Shown here: positions 38,984 to 48,263 of the stretch, in pieces
Layout: every line of letters begins with the position of its first letter
How positions within the stretch are numbered: the first letter of the stretch is position 1
NCBI RefSeq assembly: GCF_042665155.1
Contig: NZ_JBHTCG010000002.1
Span: 124,001 to 188,000 of the forward strand
DNA from: Sphaerisporangium rhizosphaerae
GTDB lineage: Bacteria; Actinomycetota; Actinomycetes; Streptosporangiales; Streptosporangiaceae
Length of the DNA: 64,000 bases
Direction of reading: 5' to 3'
Notes under the pieces: model-generated
What the model was told of the DNA's origin: nothing
The model's database searches: none
What the model saw: only the letters and a program-made list of their open reading frames with translations
Program-made: the position numbers and the translations under genes

Positions 38984-40162
38984 ATGGCTTATCCTCCCCA
39001 GTCGCCCCAGCCCCAGCCGAGGGATGAGGACCCGTACCAGCCGATGGGAGGGCCCCCGGCGCCGCCACCCGGATACGGCTCGCCGGCCGATGCGCCGCAG
39101 GGGCAGGGGCACGGGACATACCCGCCGCCGGGAGCGGAGCCGCACCCGGGGATGGGATATCCGCCGCCGGAGGCGGGACCGTATCCCGGCCAGGGGTATC
39201 CGCCATCGGGAGCAGGGCCGTTCCATGGTGGAGGAATGTCCCAGGGCGGAGGAGCGCCCCAGGGTGGGGCGCCGTATCCCGGTGCGGGGTACCCGCCGAG
39301 CGGCGGAAGGCCGTATCCCGAGCAGGGGCGCCAGTTGCCCGGCGGGTGGCCGTATCCCGAGCAGGGGTACCAGATGCCGGGCGGGGGGCCGTATCCGGGC
39401 GGGGGATATCCGATGCCTGGCCAGGGGACGCCGCCGCCCGCCAAGAGCGGTAAGGGTGTGCTCGTCGGGCTGATCATCGGTTTCACCGTCGTGCTGCTGG
39501 GCGGCGGGGCCGTGCTGGCGGTCATCTACGCCAACTCCAAGCCGGCCAGGCGCGACGTGGCGGTGCAGGTGCCGACCTTCGATCCGCCCACGGACCGGGT
39601 GGCGCCGTCCGCCGACCCCTCCGCCGAGGAGTCGCCCGCGAGTGAGCCCGGCGAGCCGACGGCGGCTCCCAGCCAGACCGCGACGTCGCGCCGGACCGAG
39701 CCGGGGACCCGGCTCACCAGCGCGGAGTTCGACGACTGGAACTTCAAGTTAGGGAGCGTCAAGTACAGCGCGCGCAAGGTCGGCGGCTGGGACTACGACA
39801 GCTGCGCTTCCGTCGACGGCAAGGGCGTGCTGGCCAGGTACGGCTGCGACCGCGCCGTCCAGGTCGCCTACTCGGCCTACGGCGGCAACCTCAAGGCCGT
39901 GCAGATCCTGCTGGCCTTCTCCGCCGAGACGGACGCCAAGACGGTCGCCGCCCGGCTGCAGAAGCTCTCGTCCGACGCGGTGAGATGGCGCCGGGACCAG
40001 ACGCACGCGAGCTACGCCTACGGCAAGATCCGCTGGGGTCAGACCGGGAACTACGTGGTGGTCACGGTCGTCACCGCCACCAGGGCGGCGGCCGCGAAGG
40101 CCCCGAAGTTCCACGGCTATCTGCAGTCGGACACCCAGAGCTACTTCGTGTTCCGGCACTAG
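38984..40162 (+). CDS. Pro/Gly/Tyr-repeat membrane protein with extracellular C-terminal domain
   Basis: The protein has 392 residues. The cytoplasmic N-terminal ~150 residues are a disordered repeat of GYPPPxxGPYPGQ-like units. One TM helix (about 165-190, VLVGLIIGFTVVLLGGGAVLAVIYA) is followed by a Ser/Pro/Glu linker and a compact C-terminal domain of about 150 residues (WNFKLGSVKYSARKVGGWDYDSC onwards) with two Cys. The topology resembles actinomycete cell-envelope proteins. No enzyme motif is seen. ATG 38984 is used because the Pro-rich domain starts there; an upstream GTG at 38966 is possible. Confidence 0.75.
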   Translation: MAYPPQSPQPQPRDEDPYQPMGGPPAPPPGYGSPADAPQGQGHGTYPPPGAEPHPGMGYPPPEAGPYPGQGYPPSGAGPFHGGGMSQGGGAPQGGAPYPGAGYPPSGGRPYPEQGRQLPGGWPYPEQGYQMPGGGPYPGGGYPMPGQGTPPPAKSGKGVLVGLIIGFTVVLLGGGAVLAVIYANSKPARRDVAVQVPTFDPPTDRVAPSADPSAEESPASEPGEPTAAPSQTATSRRTEPGTRLTSAEFDDWNFKLGSVKYSARKVGGWDYDSCASVDGKGVLARYGCDRAVQVAYSAYGGNLKAVQILLAFSAETDAKTVAARLQKLSSDAVRWRRDQTHASYAYGKIRWGQTGNYVVVTVVTATRAAAAKAPKFHGYLQSDTQSYFVFRH

Positions 40163-40187
40163 CGGCCGCCGGCGGGGAACGTCCGAG

Positions 40188-40210
40188 GGGGTCCTGCTCA
40201 TCAGGACCCC
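40188..40210. terminator. Hairpin between convergent genes
   Basis: GGGGTCCTG (40188-40196) and CAGGACCCC (40202-40210) pair around a 5-nt loop. The hairpin lies 25 nt after the stop of the Pro-rich protein and about 49 nt downstream of the opposing kinase gene. Confidence 0.6.
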
Positions 40211-40258
40211 GGCCACGAGACCTTCCGCCCACAGACGCTCCCGCGCGTTGGGGCGCAG

Positions 40259-41611
40259 TCAGGGGCCGGTGAGCAGGGGGAGCCGCAGGACGAAGCGGGT
40301 GCCGACCGGGGAGTCCTCGATGTCCAGCGTCCCGTCGTGGTGCTGGGCGATGTCGCGGGCGATGGCCAGCCCGAGGCCGGTGCCCTGAATGTCCTTCTCG
40401 CGGCCCGAGGGCAACCGGGTGAAGCGCTGGAACACCAGCTCCCGCTTGTCGGGAGGGATGCCCTCCCCGTCGTCGATCACCTGGAGCTCGGCGGTCGCGC
40501 TGTGACGTTCGACGATGACGGTCACCGTGGAGGTGGCGTGCCGCTCGGCGTTGTCCAGCAGGTTGGTCAGCAGCCGCAGCAACTGGAGCCGGTCGCCGCT
40601 GACGACCACGCCGGGACGCAGGTGGAGCACGACGCGCCTGCGCCGGGGGCGGCGGCCGACCTCGGTGCGCACCAGTTCGGCCAGGTTGATGTAGCTGCGC
40701 GAGATCTTCTCACCGGCGTCGAGCTTGGCCAGCACCAGCAGGTCGGTGACGATCGCCTGCAGCCGGTCCAGGCTCGAGACCAGAGCCTCGGCGATCTTGA
40801 CCCAGTCGGCGTCCTCGGGGTGCAGCAGGGCCTCCTCCACCTGCGTGCGCATGGCGGTGATGGGGCTGCGCAGGTCGTGGCCGGCGTCGGAGGCGAAGCG
40901 CCGCTGTTGCTCGACCGCCTGCTGCAGGCGGTCCAGGGTCTGGTTGACGGTGACGGCGAGGGCGCCGATCTCGTCGTGGCGCGCGGAGACCGGCACCCGG
41001 CGGCTGAGATCCGAGACGGTGATCTCGGCCAGCTCGAGGCACACGTTCTCGACGGGCGCGAGCGCCCAGCGCACAAGACGGTGCGTCCCGACGGCGGTGG
41101 CTCCGGTCAGCGCGAGGCAGGCGCTGCCGACCAGCAGGAACAGGACAGGGTTGACGTACCAGGGGATGGGCTCCCCGACGCCGTACATCGTGTAGTCGCC
41201 CTCGGGCCGGTAGACGCGCAGCGCCACGACGTCCGGGCACCTGTCCGGGAATCCCGGCGGTGAGCAGACCCTCTGGAAGGCGACCACGGCCTTCTCCGAC
41301 GGGACGAACCGGGCCATCGGCGGCAGGCCCCGCAGATCGGGGGTCGCCGCCAGCACACGGCCCGAGTTGTCCACGACCTGGATGTGCCATGCCTGGCCCT
41401 CAGGCGGCAGGACGGACGTCATTTTGCCCTCGTGGAGCATGCGGGAGACGTGCATGAGGTTCGCCACGATCTCCTGGCGCTGGTGGGACTCCGCGAGCCG
41501 GTACAGTCCGATGAAAACGAGCACGCTCGCGCCCACGCATAGCAAGGCCGTCATGACGCTGGCGACCCACGTCAGCCTGGTCCGCACGGACCAGTCGCGC
41601 CAGAGCCTCAC
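40259..41611 (-). CDS. Orphan sensor histidine kinase
   Basis: The protein has 450 residues. TM1 (about 14-36) and TM2 (152-176) flank an extracellular sensor of about 115 residues that contains two Cys (116, 125), possibly disulphide-bonded. HAMP (about 178-230) is followed by HisKA with His245 (FASDAGHDLRSPI) and HATPase_c (NLLDNAERHA; DDGEGIP; GTGLGLAIARDIA). No response regulator is adjacent, so the partner is encoded elsewhere. The catalytic part resembles the truncated kinase at 37007. The ligand is unknown. Confidence 0.9.
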   Translation of the reverse strand: MRLWRDWSVRTRLTWVASVMTALLCVGASVLVFIGLYRLAESHQRQEIVANLMHVSRMLHEGKMTSVLPPEGQAWHIQVVDNSGRVLAATPDLRGLPPMARFVPSEKAVVAFQRVCSPPGFPDRCPDVVALRVYRPEGDYTMYGVGEPIPWYVNPVLFLLVGSACLALTGATAVGTHRLVRWALAPVENVCLELAEITVSDLSRRVPVSARHDEIGALAVTVNQTLDRLQQAVEQQRRFASDAGHDLRSPITAMRTQVEEALLHPEDADWVKIAEALVSSLDRLQAIVTDLLVLAKLDAGEKISRSYINLAELVRTEVGRRPRRRRVVLHLRPGVVVSGDRLQLLRLLTNLLDNAERHATSTVTVIVERHSATAELQVIDDGEGIPPDKRELVFQRFTRLPSGREKDIQGTGLGLAIARDIAQHHDGTLDIEDSPVGTRFVLRLPLLTGP

Positions 41612-41692
41612 TGAGCCCCCTTGTCCGCCTCGTGATCACCCTAAATCCGCATCATTCGAGGTCAGGCCAGTGAAAGGGCAAGATGACACAAA

Positions 41693-42673
41693 CTATGGAT
41701 CAAGGACATGTAGTGTGCGGGGTGCGTGGTTCATCGTCCGCACCCCACTTTCGGTGCATTCCACTACGTCTCCGACTCGCGCTCCGTAAAGGTCGGGTAC
41801 CTGGATCCCCGGCTCGACCGTCAGGGTCATGCCCGGGGCGAGCACGGTGCGGTCGGCGGCGGTGAGCCAGGGGCCCTCCTGCGGCTCCAGCCCGACGCCC
41901 TGCCCCGTCGCCCGTGTGACGTAGGGCCCGTACCCGCTCTCGTCCAGCACCCTCCAGGCGGCCGCGTCCACCTCGGCGGCCGTCGCGCCCGGTCGCACGG
42001 CTTCGGCGGCGGCGTCGCGGGCCGACAGCAGCACCGCGTGCAGCGCCTCGAAGTCCTCCGGCGGCTCGGCCACGACGAACGCGCGGCTCGCGTGGGCGTG
42101 GTAGCCGCCCGACCGCGCCGTGACCCGCACCGCCACCGCGTCGCCGGGGTTGATGACGCGGCCGGAGGGCACGTGCCGCGGCCGCGCCGTGTTCTCGCCG
42201 GCCGCCACCACCACCGAGACCCGGGCCTCGCCGCCCGCCTCCGCGGCCAGGCGGCGGGCCATGCCCTCCTCGGTGGCGCCGAACCAGGACGGCTCGCGCG
42301 CGGCCGACAGGACGCGGTCGGCCGCCGCGGCGGCCCGTTCGATCGCGGCGACCTCCTCGGGGCGCTTGCGCATCCGCAGCGGGTCCAGCACCGCCGAGGC
42401 CAGCACCAGGTCGGCGTCCACCCGCAGCACGAACAGCTCGTGCGCCCGCATCTGCGCGTCCACCCCCACCCGCGACACCGAGGCGGGGATCAGCCCGGCC
42501 GCCTCGGCGGCGTCGGAGGCGAACCCCGGCGGCAGGCCGGGGACCAGCACGAGGAACCCCGAGGCGTCGTGCCCGGCGACGTACCGCAGGTCGGGCGAGG
42601 GGCGCAGCACCATCGCGTCCAGGCCCGTCTCGGCCATCCGCGCGAGGACGGCCTCCATGACCTCCCCGGTCAT
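41693..42673 (-). CDS. M24-fold (Xaa-Pro peptidase-like) protein with most metal ligands replaced
   Basis: The protein has 326 residues. Creatinase-type N-domain and 'pita-bread' C-domain are recognisable: GDAVAVRVTARSGGYHAHASRAF (177-199), TGQGVGLEPQEGPWL (256-270) and LTVEPGIQVPDLYGARVGDVVE (284-305). In active M24 enzymes these carry Asp, Asp, His, Glu and Glu. Here the positions appear as Arg183, His194, Gln258, Glu287 and Gly301, so only Glu287 is kept. Catalysis by the standard dinuclear site is therefore unlikely. The ATG (42673) overlaps the stop of the OppF-like gene, tying it to the peptide importer. It may bind peptides or be a non-classical enzyme. Confidence 0.82.
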   Translation of the reverse strand: MTGEVMEAVLARMAETGLDAMVLRPSPDLRYVAGHDASGFLVLVPGLPPGFASDAAEAAGLIPASVSRVGVDAQMRAHELFVLRVDADLVLASAVLDPLRMRKRPEEVAAIERAAAAADRVLSAAREPSWFGATEEGMARRLAAEAGGEARVSVVVAAGENTARPRHVPSGRVINPGDAVAVRVTARSGGYHAHASRAFVVAEPPEDFEALHAVLLSARDAAAEAVRPGATAAEVDAAAWRVLDESGYGPYVTRATGQGVGLEPQEGPWLTAADRTVLAPGMTLTVEPGIQVPDLYGARVGDVVECTESGVRTMNHAPRTLHVLDP

Positions 42674-43584
42674 GCGGGCGGATGCAGCCAGCACGCCACC
42701 GGCCCGAACGCCGGCTCCTTCTCGGCGCACACGTCCATCGCCACCGGGCACCGCGGATGGAAGCGGCATCCGGACGGCGGGTCCGCCGGGTCGGGCACGT
42801 CCCCGGGCAGCTCCTCCGGAAGCCGACCGAGGCCGTCCGGCTCGGGGATGGCCCGCAGCAGCGCCTGGGTGTAGGGGTGGCGGGGCTCGGCCCAGACCTC
42901 GGCGGTCGGCCCGGTCTCCACGATCTTCCCCAGGTACATCACCGCGATGCGGTCGGCGATCAGCCGCACCACCGACAGGTCGTGGCTGATGAACAGCAGC
43001 CCCGCGCCCGACTCCACCGCGAGGTTGCGCATCAGCGTGGCCACCTGCGCCTGGGCGGAGGCGTCCAGCGCCGAGATCGGCTCGTCGCCGATGAGCAGCG
43101 ACGGGCGGGCCGCCAGCGCCCGGGCGATCGCGATGCGCTGGCGCTGCCCGCCGGAGAACTCGTGCGGGTAGCGCTCGGCCATGTGCCCGCGCAGGCCGAC
43201 CCGTTCCAGCATGCCGGCGGGCGTGGTCTCGCGGTCGCCGGCCGCCGCCAGGCCGTCGGCGATCTGGGCGCCGACCCGCCGCCGCGGGTTCAGCGAGGCG
43301 TAGGGGTCCTGGAACACCATCTGGATCTTGGCGAGCGCCGGGTCCCTGCGGCGCAGGCCGAGCGGGCTGACCGGGCCGCCCTCGAACGCGATGGCGCCGC
43401 CGCCGGCCGGGACCAGCCCGCACACGGCGCGGGCCAGCGTCGACTTGCCGCAGCCGGACTCCCCGACCAGGCCGACCACCTCGCCGGCCGCCACGCTGAG
43501 GCTGGCCCCCGCGACCGCCCGCACGGCCGGCCTGCCGGGCGTCCGGTGGTCCACGACCAGGTCCCGCACGTCCAGCATGCTCAT
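42670..43584 (-). CDS. Oligopeptide ABC importer ATPase (OppF/DppF type)
   Basis: The protein has 304 residues. Walker A GESGCGKST, Q-loop MVFQDPYASLNPR, signature FSGGQRQRIAIARAL and Walker B LLIGDEP are followed by the C-terminal oligopeptide extension ('PLHPYTQALL'-like RHPYTQALLRAIP, then the SGCRFHPRCPVA cysteine motif). It powers import with the OppD-type protein. The ATG overlaps the OppD-type stop (ATGA). One of the last genes of a six-gene minus-strand operon. Confidence 0.93.
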   Translation of the reverse strand: MSMLDVRDLVVDHRTPGRPAVRAVAGASLSVAAGEVVGLVGESGCGKSTLARAVCGLVPAGGGAIAFEGGPVSPLGLRRRDPALAKIQMVFQDPYASLNPRRRVGAQIADGLAAAGDRETTPAGMLERVGLRGHMAERYPHEFSGGQRQRIAIARALAARPSLLIGDEPISALDASAQAQVATLMRNLAVESGAGLLFISHDLSVVRLIADRIAVMYLGKIVETGPTAEVWAEPRHPYTQALLRAIPEPDGLGRLPEELPGDVPDPADPPSGCRFHPRCPVAMDVCAEKEPAFGPVACWLHPPA

Positions 43585-44405
43585 GACTCCTCCCTCGGCA
43601 GCGCGTCCAGTAGCGCCCGGGTGTAGGGATGCTCCGGTTCCCGCAGGACCCGGCCGCGCGGTCCGGTCTCCAGGACCAGGCCCTCCCGCATCACGCTGAC
43701 GTCGTCGGCGACCGCCGACATGACGCCGAGGTCGTGCGTCACCAGCAGCACGGCGAGCCCGAGGTCGTCGCACAGGCTCCTGATCAGGCGCAGCACGCCC
43801 GCCTGGACGGTCACGTCCAGCGCGGTGGTCGGCTCGTCGGCGATCAGCACCTTCGGGCCGCAGGCCAGGGCGATCGCGATCGCGACGCGCTGGCGCATGC
43901 CGCCGGAGAACTGGTGCGGATAGCGGTCGAAGGCCGCCGCCGGACCGGGGATGCGCACCTTCCCGAGCAGGTCGACCGCCCGCGCCCGCGCCTCGGCCCT
44001 GCCCAGGCGCAGGTGGTGCCGCATGTGCTCGGTGATCTGCCGGCCGACGGTCAGCATCGGATGCAGGCTCGTCGCCGGGTCCTGGAACACCATGGCGATG
44101 TCACGTCCCCGCACGGCGTTCAGGTCGCGCTGCGAAAGGGCGAGCAGGTCGCGGCCCTCCAGCGCGACGCGGCCGCCCGCGCGGGCGCCGTGCGGCAGCA
44201 GCCCGAGCGCGGCCAGCCCGGTCATCGTCTTGCCCGAGCCGCTCTCGCCGGCCAGTCCGTGCACGCGTCCCGGGCGCAGCAGCAGGTCCACCCCGCGCAG
44301 GATCTCGTGCCCGCCGATCGAGACGGTCAGCCCTTCGACGCTCAGCACCGGCGCGGCGTCCTCGCGGTCGTCGGAGCGGCCATCAGGGCGGTCGTTCACG
44401 GTCAC
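43581..44405 (-). CDS. Oligopeptide ABC importer ATPase (OppD/DppD type)
   Basis: The protein has 274 residues. Walker A GESGSGKTM, Q-loop MVFQDPATSLHP, signature FSGGMRQRVAIAIAL and Walker B VLIADEPTTALD are clear. GTG 44405 overlaps the permease stop as GTGA. It is shorter than many OppD proteins: the chain ends at EHPYTRALLDALPREES and lacks the C-terminal Cys-rich CRFxxRC extension, which the OppF-type partner retains. Confidence 0.92.
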   Translation of the reverse strand: MTVNDRPDGRSDDREDAAPVLSVEGLTVSIGGHEILRGVDLLLRPGRVHGLAGESGSGKTMTGLAALGLLPHGARAGGRVALEGRDLLALSQRDLNAVRGRDIAMVFQDPATSLHPMLTVGRQITEHMRHHLRLGRAEARARAVDLLGKVRIPGPAAAFDRYPHQFSGGMRQRVAIAIALACGPKVLIADEPTTALDVTVQAGVLRLIRSLCDDLGLAVLLVTHDLGVMSAVADDVSVMREGLVLETGPRGRVLREPEHPYTRALLDALPREES

Positions 44406-45283
44406 AGCGCACGCTCCTTGATGGCGCGCGCCGTGCGCGGGTCCAGGGCGTCGCGCAGCGTGTCGCCGAGGAAGTTGAAGGCGAGCACCACGGTCAGGAT
44501 GGCCAGGCCCGGGAAGGTCGCGACCCACCAGCTGTCGAAGACCTCGACGCCGGAGGCGACCATCGCGCCCCACTCGGGGGAGGGCGGCTTGGCGCCGAGC
44601 CCGAGGAAGGACAGGCCCGACAGCAGCAGCAGCGCGGTGCCGATGTCCAGCGTCGCCAGCACCAGGATGGGGCCGGTCACGTTGGGCAGCACGTCCACGC
44701 GCAGCGACTTCCAGGCCGAGAAGCCGAGCAGCCGGCCGCTGAGCACGAACTCGCGCTCGCGCATGCCGAGCACCAGGCCGCGCGTCACCCGGGCGTAGGC
44801 GGGCCAGGCCACCACCAGCACGGCCAGCACCGCGTTGGTGAGGCTGGCGCCGAGGGCGGCGGCGACGACCATGGCGAGGATGACGGTGGGGAAGGCGAAG
44901 ACCAGGTCGGCCAGCCGCATGATCCCCTCGCCGACCCATCTACCGAAATATCCGGCGCAGGCGCCGAGGACGCCGCCGATCAGCAGCGACAGCACCACCA
45001 GCAGCAACGTCAGCGGGATGGACACCCGCGCCCCGTACATGACCCGGGACAGGATGTCGCGGCCGAGCTGGTCGGTGCCGAACCAGTGCCCGGGACCGGG
45101 GGAGGCCAGCCTCGGCAGGTCCTGCGCCAGCGGGTCGTGCGGCGCGAGCAGCGGGGCCGCGACGGCGACGACCAGCCAGGCGAGCGCGACCACAGCGCCC
45201 ACGACGGCGAGCGGCTGCCGCCACGCCTCCGGCAGGCGCGCCAGCACGCCCTTCCTGTCGGGCGGGCCGGGAAGGATCCTCAC
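44402..45283 (-). CDS. Oligopeptide ABC importer permease (OppC/DppC type)
   Basis: The protein has 293 residues. An N-terminal TM and the extracytoplasmic segment HWFGTDQLGRDILSRVMYGARVSI (the OppC signature) precede five more helices. The EAA-like cytoplasmic loop is REFVLSGRLLGFSAWKSLRVDVLPN. The GTG start 45283 lies 32 nt after the OppB-type stop. Pairs with the following gene on the same strand to form the channel. Confidence 0.93.
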   Translation of the reverse strand: MRILPGPPDRKGVLARLPEAWRQPLAVVGAVVALAWLVVAVAAPLLAPHDPLAQDLPRLASPGPGHWFGTDQLGRDILSRVMYGARVSIPLTLLLVVLSLLIGGVLGACAGYFGRWVGEGIMRLADLVFAFPTVILAMVVAAALGASLTNAVLAVLVVAWPAYARVTRGLVLGMREREFVLSGRLLGFSAWKSLRVDVLPNVTGPILVLATLDIGTALLLLSGLSFLGLGAKPPSPEWGAMVASGVEVFDSWWVATFPGLAILTVVLAFNFLGDTLRDALDPRTARAIKERAL

Positions 45284-45314
45284 GCCGGCTCCCCTCCGCG
45301 GCGGACGCGGGCGA

Positions 45315-46553
45315 TCACGACAGCCTCACTCTCGGGTCGATGATCCCGTACAGGACGTCGACCACCAGGTTGATCAGGACGTACACCAGGCCGACCACCA
45401 GGCCGACGCCCATGACGGCGGGCAGGTCGAGCGTCGTGGCGCTCTTGTAGGCGTACTGGCCGATGCCGGGACGGGCGAAGACCGACTCCACCAGCACCGT
45501 GCCCGACAGCAGGCTGCCGAACGCCAGACCGGCCACCGTGATGATCGGCACCAGCGCCGACCGCAGCACGTACCGGAAAAGGATCACCCGTCCGGGCAGG
45601 CCCTTGGCCCGCGCCGCGCGCACGTAGTCCTGCCCGAGCACCTCCAGCACCGCCGAGCGCGTGAAGCGGGTCAGCAGGCCGATGGTGTAGGCGGCCAGCA
45701 CCAGCGCCGGGGTGATCAGGTGCCCCGCGGCCGAGGCGAACACGTCCCACTGGCCGGCGATCGCGGCGTCGAGCGTGTAGAGCCCCGTGACGGCCGGCGG
45801 CGCGCTGAGGTCCGGCGCGACGCGGCCGCTGCCCGGGGTGATCTGCAGCCGGAAGAAGAACACGTAGAAGGCGACCAGCGCCAGCCAGAAGGTCGGCACC
45901 GAGATGCCGACCAGGCTCAGCACGCGCAGCACCTGGTCCGACAGCCGGTCGCGGCGCAACGCGGCGACCACGCCGAACGCGACGCCCGCCACCAGCGAGA
46001 TCAGGATCGCCCCGCCCGCCAGCTCGATCGTCGCCGGCACGAACTCCGCCAGGTCGTCCAGCACCGGACGGTGGCTCTGCTGGCTCAGCCCGAGGTCGCC
46101 GTGCAGCAGCCCGCCGAGGTAGGTCAGGTACTGCGCCGGCAGCGGCTTGTCCAGGCCGTGCTCGGCCCGGAACTGCGCCACGATCGCCGGGTCGCCGAGG
46201 GCCCGCTGGCCGAGGTTGGCCGTGACCGGGTCGCCGGGGACCAGGTTGGTCAGGACGAAGGTGACCAGCGTGATGCCGAACCCGAGCAGCACCGCGACCG
46301 CGATCCGGCGGGCCAGGAACCGCGCCAGAGGGTGCCGCCGGCGACCGCGCCCGCCCGCCCGCGGGCCGCCCCCGCCGTTCACGCGGGCGCCGTCGTCGTC
46401 GTGCTTCGCGCCGTCGTCGCGCGCGTCCGGACCGGTGCCACCGTCGTGGTCGCCGGGACGTGCGCCGCCGTCGTCCTGGTCGCCCGGCCGGGCGGCACGG
46501 CCTCGCGCCGCGCCGCCCGCCGGGTCGTCACTTGGCGCCGAGGGCCGCGACAT
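45315..46553 (-). CDS. Oligopeptide ABC importer permease (OppB/DppB type)
   Basis: The frame has 412 residues. The OppB start pattern RFLARRIAVAVLLGFGITLVTFVLTNLVPGDP is at about 78-108, followed by six helices and the loop VRAARAKGLPGRVILFRYVLRSAL. The first ~75 residues are an unusual Asp/Gly/Arg-rich disordered stretch. If ATG 46553 is used the gene overlaps the binding-protein gene by 26 nt. GTG 46382, nearer the first helix, is a reasonable alternative start. Confidence 0.9.
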   Translation of the reverse strand: MSRPSAPSDDPAGGAARGRAARPGDQDDGGARPGDHDGGTGPDARDDGAKHDDDGARVNGGGGPRAGGRGRRRHPLARFLARRIAVAVLLGFGITLVTFVLTNLVPGDPVTANLGQRALGDPAIVAQFRAEHGLDKPLPAQYLTYLGGLLHGDLGLSQQSHRPVLDDLAEFVPATIELAGGAILISLVAGVAFGVVAALRRDRLSDQVLRVLSLVGISVPTFWLALVAFYVFFFRLQITPGSGRVAPDLSAPPAVTGLYTLDAAIAGQWDVFASAAGHLITPALVLAAYTIGLLTRFTRSAVLEVLGQDYVRAARAKGLPGRVILFRYVLRSALVPIITVAGLAFGSLLSGTVLVESVFARPGIGQYAYKSATTLDLPAVMGVGLVVGLVYVLINLVVDVLYGIIDPRVRLS

Positions 46554-48144
46554 CGACCGTCCACACCGGGTGGAACTGGAGCCCGGTCACCGAGGCCGCC
46601 GTCACGATGTTCTGGCTCGGCTGGATCAGCGGGATGAACGGACCGGAGGCGTTGAGCTTGTTCTGGATGTCGGTGTAGAGCTGCTTGCGGGTGTCGTCGC
46701 CGACCGTCGAGGCCGCCTTGTCGCCCAGGGCCGACAGGTCCTTGTCGGCCCCGTCCTTCCATCCGGCGCGCAGGCCGACCGTCTTGCCGGGCAGGAAGGC
46801 CAGGTAGTCCGTCGGGTCCGGGTAGTCGGGGCCCCAGTACCACAGGCCCAGCTCCTCCTTGCCGTTGCGGTAGTTGTCCAGCGCGGTCGCCACCGGCCCG
46901 GGGGCCAGTTCGACGGTGATGCCGACCTCCTTGAGGTTGGCCTGGATCCGCTCGGCGAACGGCTGGAACGACAGGCCCTGCAGGGTGAGGTCGCTCGGGT
47001 ACTCCAGCTTGATCGTCGGGTTGCTCACCCCGCTGGCCGCCACGGCCGCCTTGGCGCCCTCGACGTCCCGCTTGACCGCCTGGTCGGCGGGCAGCGCGCC
47101 CAGCAGCATCGTCGGGATGACGCCCGGCGCCTGCACCGAGCCCTCGCCGGCCAGCTCCAGCAGGCCCTGGTAGTCGACGCCCTTGCGGACGGCCTCGACG
47201 ATCTTGGGGTTGCTGGTGACCGCGCTGACGCCCGGGTTCTGGTTGGCCAGCAGGAACACGACGTTGGCCGAGGCGGTCTTGACGGTCGGCAGGTTCGCGG
47301 GGACGCCCTTGACCTGGTCGCCGGACAGGTCCAGCGCGACCTGGCTGTCGCCCCGCTGGACGTTCAGCTTCTGGGTGGCCGACTCGACGTTGCGGATGAC
47401 CACCTTGGTGTAGGTGGGCTTGCGGGCGCCCCAGTACTTCGGATTGACCTTCAGCACCACCTGCGAGGAGGTGTTGAAGGACTCGATCTCGTAGGGCCCG
47501 GAGCCGGCGGAGGCGCCGTTGAGGTACTGCTCGGCCTTGTCGGAGGAGTCGGCGGTGCCGCCGTGCTCCTTGACGACCTTGGAGTTCAGGATGCCCAGCG
47601 CCGGGTTCGGCAGGATGAACGGCAGCTCGGGCCGCGGCGTCTTGGAGGTCAGCGTGACCGTCGACTCGTCGGTCTTGGCCACCTCGACGCCGTCCAGCAG
47701 GAAGGACGGGTTGCCCTTCAGGTCGCGGACGCGGTTGAGGGAGAACACGACGTCGTCGGCGGTGACGGGGGAGCCGTCGGAGAACGTGGCGCCCTGGCGC
47801 AGCTTCAGCGTCAGCGTCTTGCCGTCCGGGGACTGCTCGTAGGACTCGGCGAGGGAGGGGACCGGCTTGGTGACGTCCGAGCCCTCGAAGGTCAGCAGGG
47901 TGTCGTAGAGCGCCTTGCCGATGATCAGTCCGGTCGGCTCGTAGTTGCGGCCGGGGTCGGCGGTCTTGAGGGTGAAGGACGCGTCCATCACCAGGGTCTT
48001 GCTCGTGCCGCCGCCGCCCTGCGACGACGTGGTGGACGTGCTGCCACCGGAGCAGGCGGCGAGGGAGAGCGCGCCGGTGAGCAGGACCGGCAGCAGAGCC
48101 GCCCTCGCCTGCCATGCCGTACGGCGCCGCGAGCGGGTCGCCAT
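46528..48144 (-). CDS. Peptide-binding lipoprotein of the ABC importer (SBP family 5)
   Basis: The protein has 538 residues. The lipobox LSLAAC gives Cys31, followed by a Ser/Thr/Gly linker. The family 5 landmarks LAESYEQSPDGKTLTLKLRQGATFSDGSPVTADDVVFSLNRV are present, as is the late segment LWYWGPDYPDPTDYLAFL. It captures peptides outside the membrane for the permeases encoded next. First gene of the operon and divergent from an Lrp/AsnC-type regulator, with a 119-bp shared control region. Confidence 0.93.
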   Translation of the reverse strand: MATRSRRRTAWQARAALLPVLLTGALSLAACSGGSTSTTSSQGGGGTSKTLVMDASFTLKTADPGRNYEPTGLIIGKALYDTLLTFEGSDVTKPVPSLAESYEQSPDGKTLTLKLRQGATFSDGSPVTADDVVFSLNRVRDLKGNPSFLLDGVEVAKTDESTVTLTSKTPRPELPFILPNPALGILNSKVVKEHGGTADSSDKAEQYLNGASAGSGPYEIESFNTSSQVVLKVNPKYWGARKPTYTKVVIRNVESATQKLNVQRGDSQVALDLSGDQVKGVPANLPTVKTASANVVFLLANQNPGVSAVTSNPKIVEAVRKGVDYQGLLELAGEGSVQAPGVIPTMLLGALPADQAVKRDVEGAKAAVAASGVSNPTIKLEYPSDLTLQGLSFQPFAERIQANLKEVGITVELAPGPVATALDNYRNGKEELGLWYWGPDYPDPTDYLAFLPGKTVGLRAGWKDGADKDLSALGDKAASTVGDDTRKQLYTDIQNKLNASGPFIPLIQPSQNIVTAASVTGLQFHPVWTVDVAALGAK

Positions 48145-48263
48145 TCTGTGTCCTCCGGAATTGGGCTATGTAGACGATTGTTAGCGTGTGGTCCAGGATT
48201 GTCCGATAAAACGTCCAGCTCATGGCAGAGGGCCGAGACGGATAGAGCGCATGGGAACGATGT

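Noticed and set aside
48178..48186. GATTGTTAGCG near the Opp operon as a LacI operator half-site
   Set aside because: The second arm is absent, so it does not form the palindrome seen at 28322-28343; probably chance.
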